This document shows, piece by piece, positions 45,109 to 46,717 of a stretch of DNA of 46,717 bases. This DNA is from Alphaproteobacteria bacterium (GTDB lineage: Bacteria > Pseudomonadota > Alphaproteobacteria > Micavibrionales > Micavibrionaceae): NCBI GenBank assembly GCA_009929775.1, contig RZZS01000014.1:1-46717 (forward strand), written 5' to 3'. Made by a program: the position numbers and the translations under genes. The notes under the pieces were generated by a model. The model searched no databases. It saw nothing but the letters and a program-made list of their open reading frames with translations, and was not told the DNA's origin. Numbering within the stretch: position 1 is the stretch's first letter; each line of letters opens with the position of its first letter.

Positions 45109-45733
45109 CTATTCGTCGCCGGTGTCCGCGGACTCCCGACCGTTCTCTTCTTGCTCATTCTCCCCTTCCGGCGGCCATTTTTCGTCTTTTCGCCGGATGG
45201 AGGAAATCACGTCGCTGAACAGAGCGTCTGCGGGGCCAGCGTCTTCGCCGATCAGTTCGCCTTCGATCGTAAAGACCGAGCTTTCACCGATCCAGAGTTG
45301 CGCCGCGTAGATCATCGGCGTGCGCCCGACCTGTCCCGTGCCGGTGAGCGAGGCGACCTTGGCGTCGTCGTATTCCTGGAACCCGGCGTTGCTGTTCGCA
45401 AGGCCGTTTGCGTCCGCCATGCCGCGAAGGACGGCCTTCATCGAGCCGCCGTCGTATCGCTCGAACATGCCGGGCTCGGCCTTGTTGCAGGTGACGCGGA
45501 AATTCACGGTCGAATGCATGCCGAAGACTTTGGTGAAATTGCTTGCCTCGTAGCATCGTCTCCCGTCCGGGCATTTGCGCGACGCGTAAGGGGCCTCGGG
45601 AAAGGTGACCGCAAAGTCGCAGACCTCGGGGGACCAGGTATGGCCTGCGTTCTTTTCTTCGGCATGGGCGCTTGTCGGAACAAAGAGCGCTGCGAATAAA
45701 AGTGCCGCGCCTGCAAGGGCGGTAGTGAAAGTG

Positions 45734-45741
<8 letters not shown>
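45109..45741 (-). CDS. Exported hypothetical protein with four cysteines
   Basis: A 210-residue protein with a clear signal peptide (residues about 1-27, ending FVPTSAHA). The mature part has four cysteines, CDFAVTFPEAP, RKCPDGRRCYEASNF and FRVTCNKAE, likely forming two disulfides in the periplasm. Its later half (GFQEYDDAKVASLTGTGQVG, AAQLWIGESSVFTIEGEL) looks beta-rich. The C-terminus is strongly acidic. I do not recognise the family. The start overlaps the hisS 3' end by eight bases, so it is translationally linked to hisS. Confidence 0.75.

Positions 45742-46717
<976 letters not shown>

Overview
The window is a gene-dense, GC-rich bacterial chromosome segment. Gene content and order point to an alphaproteobacterium, probably Rhodospirillales or Micavibrio-like: an ffh-rpsP-rimM-trmD-rplS-leuC-leuD-leuB run, dapF-mtaB-ftsY, an RpoH with the LFFNLR box, CarD, a DUF2336 protein, SufE, and ribosomal proteins S16 and L19 with charged C-terminal tails. 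I see no rRNA, tRNA, CRISPR array, prophage or classical IS element. The right edge cuts hisS.

Layout. (1) 94-2262, minus: a SPFH/slipin and NfeD pair. (2) 2342-5892, minus: leuC-leuD-[S23-type four-helix-bundle gene]-leuB, where the extra gene sits between imperfect inverted repeats. (3) 5893-6325: the only gap over 300 bp. It holds a plus-strand promoter, a hairpin-rich segment with a 65-codon ORF, and a terminator shared with rplS. (4) 6326-12489, minus: the SRP/ribosome cluster (ffh, rpsP, rimM, trmD, rplS), interrupted by a GNAT, a small membrane protein, a HAD hydrolase, a DUF2007 protein and a stand-alone PRC-barrel protein. (5) 12738-17328: a second GNAT, a large N-terminally extended methyltransferase and a chemoreceptor. 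(6) 17507-26725: dapF, mtaB, a secreted HExxH protein, an esterase, ftsY, acs and amn. (7) 26861-32999: a small disordered protein, DUF2336, pgk, proline iminopeptidase, a secreted nuclease-like protein and an M48 lipoprotein protease. (8) 33079-35679, minus: rpoH, a PPP-fold protein lacking most of its metal ligands, and carD. (9) 35921-46717: a divergent PEP carboxylase, an unknown protein, LD-carboxypeptidase, photolyase, a DHH phosphoesterase, clpX, sufE, an unknown exported protein and hisS.

Most genes are housekeeping. The SRP GTPase Ffh and its receptor FtsY are both here, as are three successive leucine-pathway enzymes, two tRNA modification enzymes (TrmD, MtaB), ribosome maturation factor RimM, and stress and proteolysis functions (RpoH, ClpX, M48 protease, CarD).

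The unusual content is mainly repetitive DNA: the inverted-repeat-flanked S23-type gene in the leu operon, an 81-bp REP-like palindrome inserted in frame in hisS, a 164-bp two-layer palindrome upstream of ffh, two 4 x 8-bp tandem arrays between ffh and its downstream GNAT gene, and a 109-bp palindromic element after amn. The most interesting protein-level signals are the apparent pseudophosphatase at 34154-34966 and the PEP carboxylase with altered active-site motifs. No wholly new multi-gene system could be demonstrated. The leu-operon element and the 6035-6302 unit are the best candidates for something undescribed.
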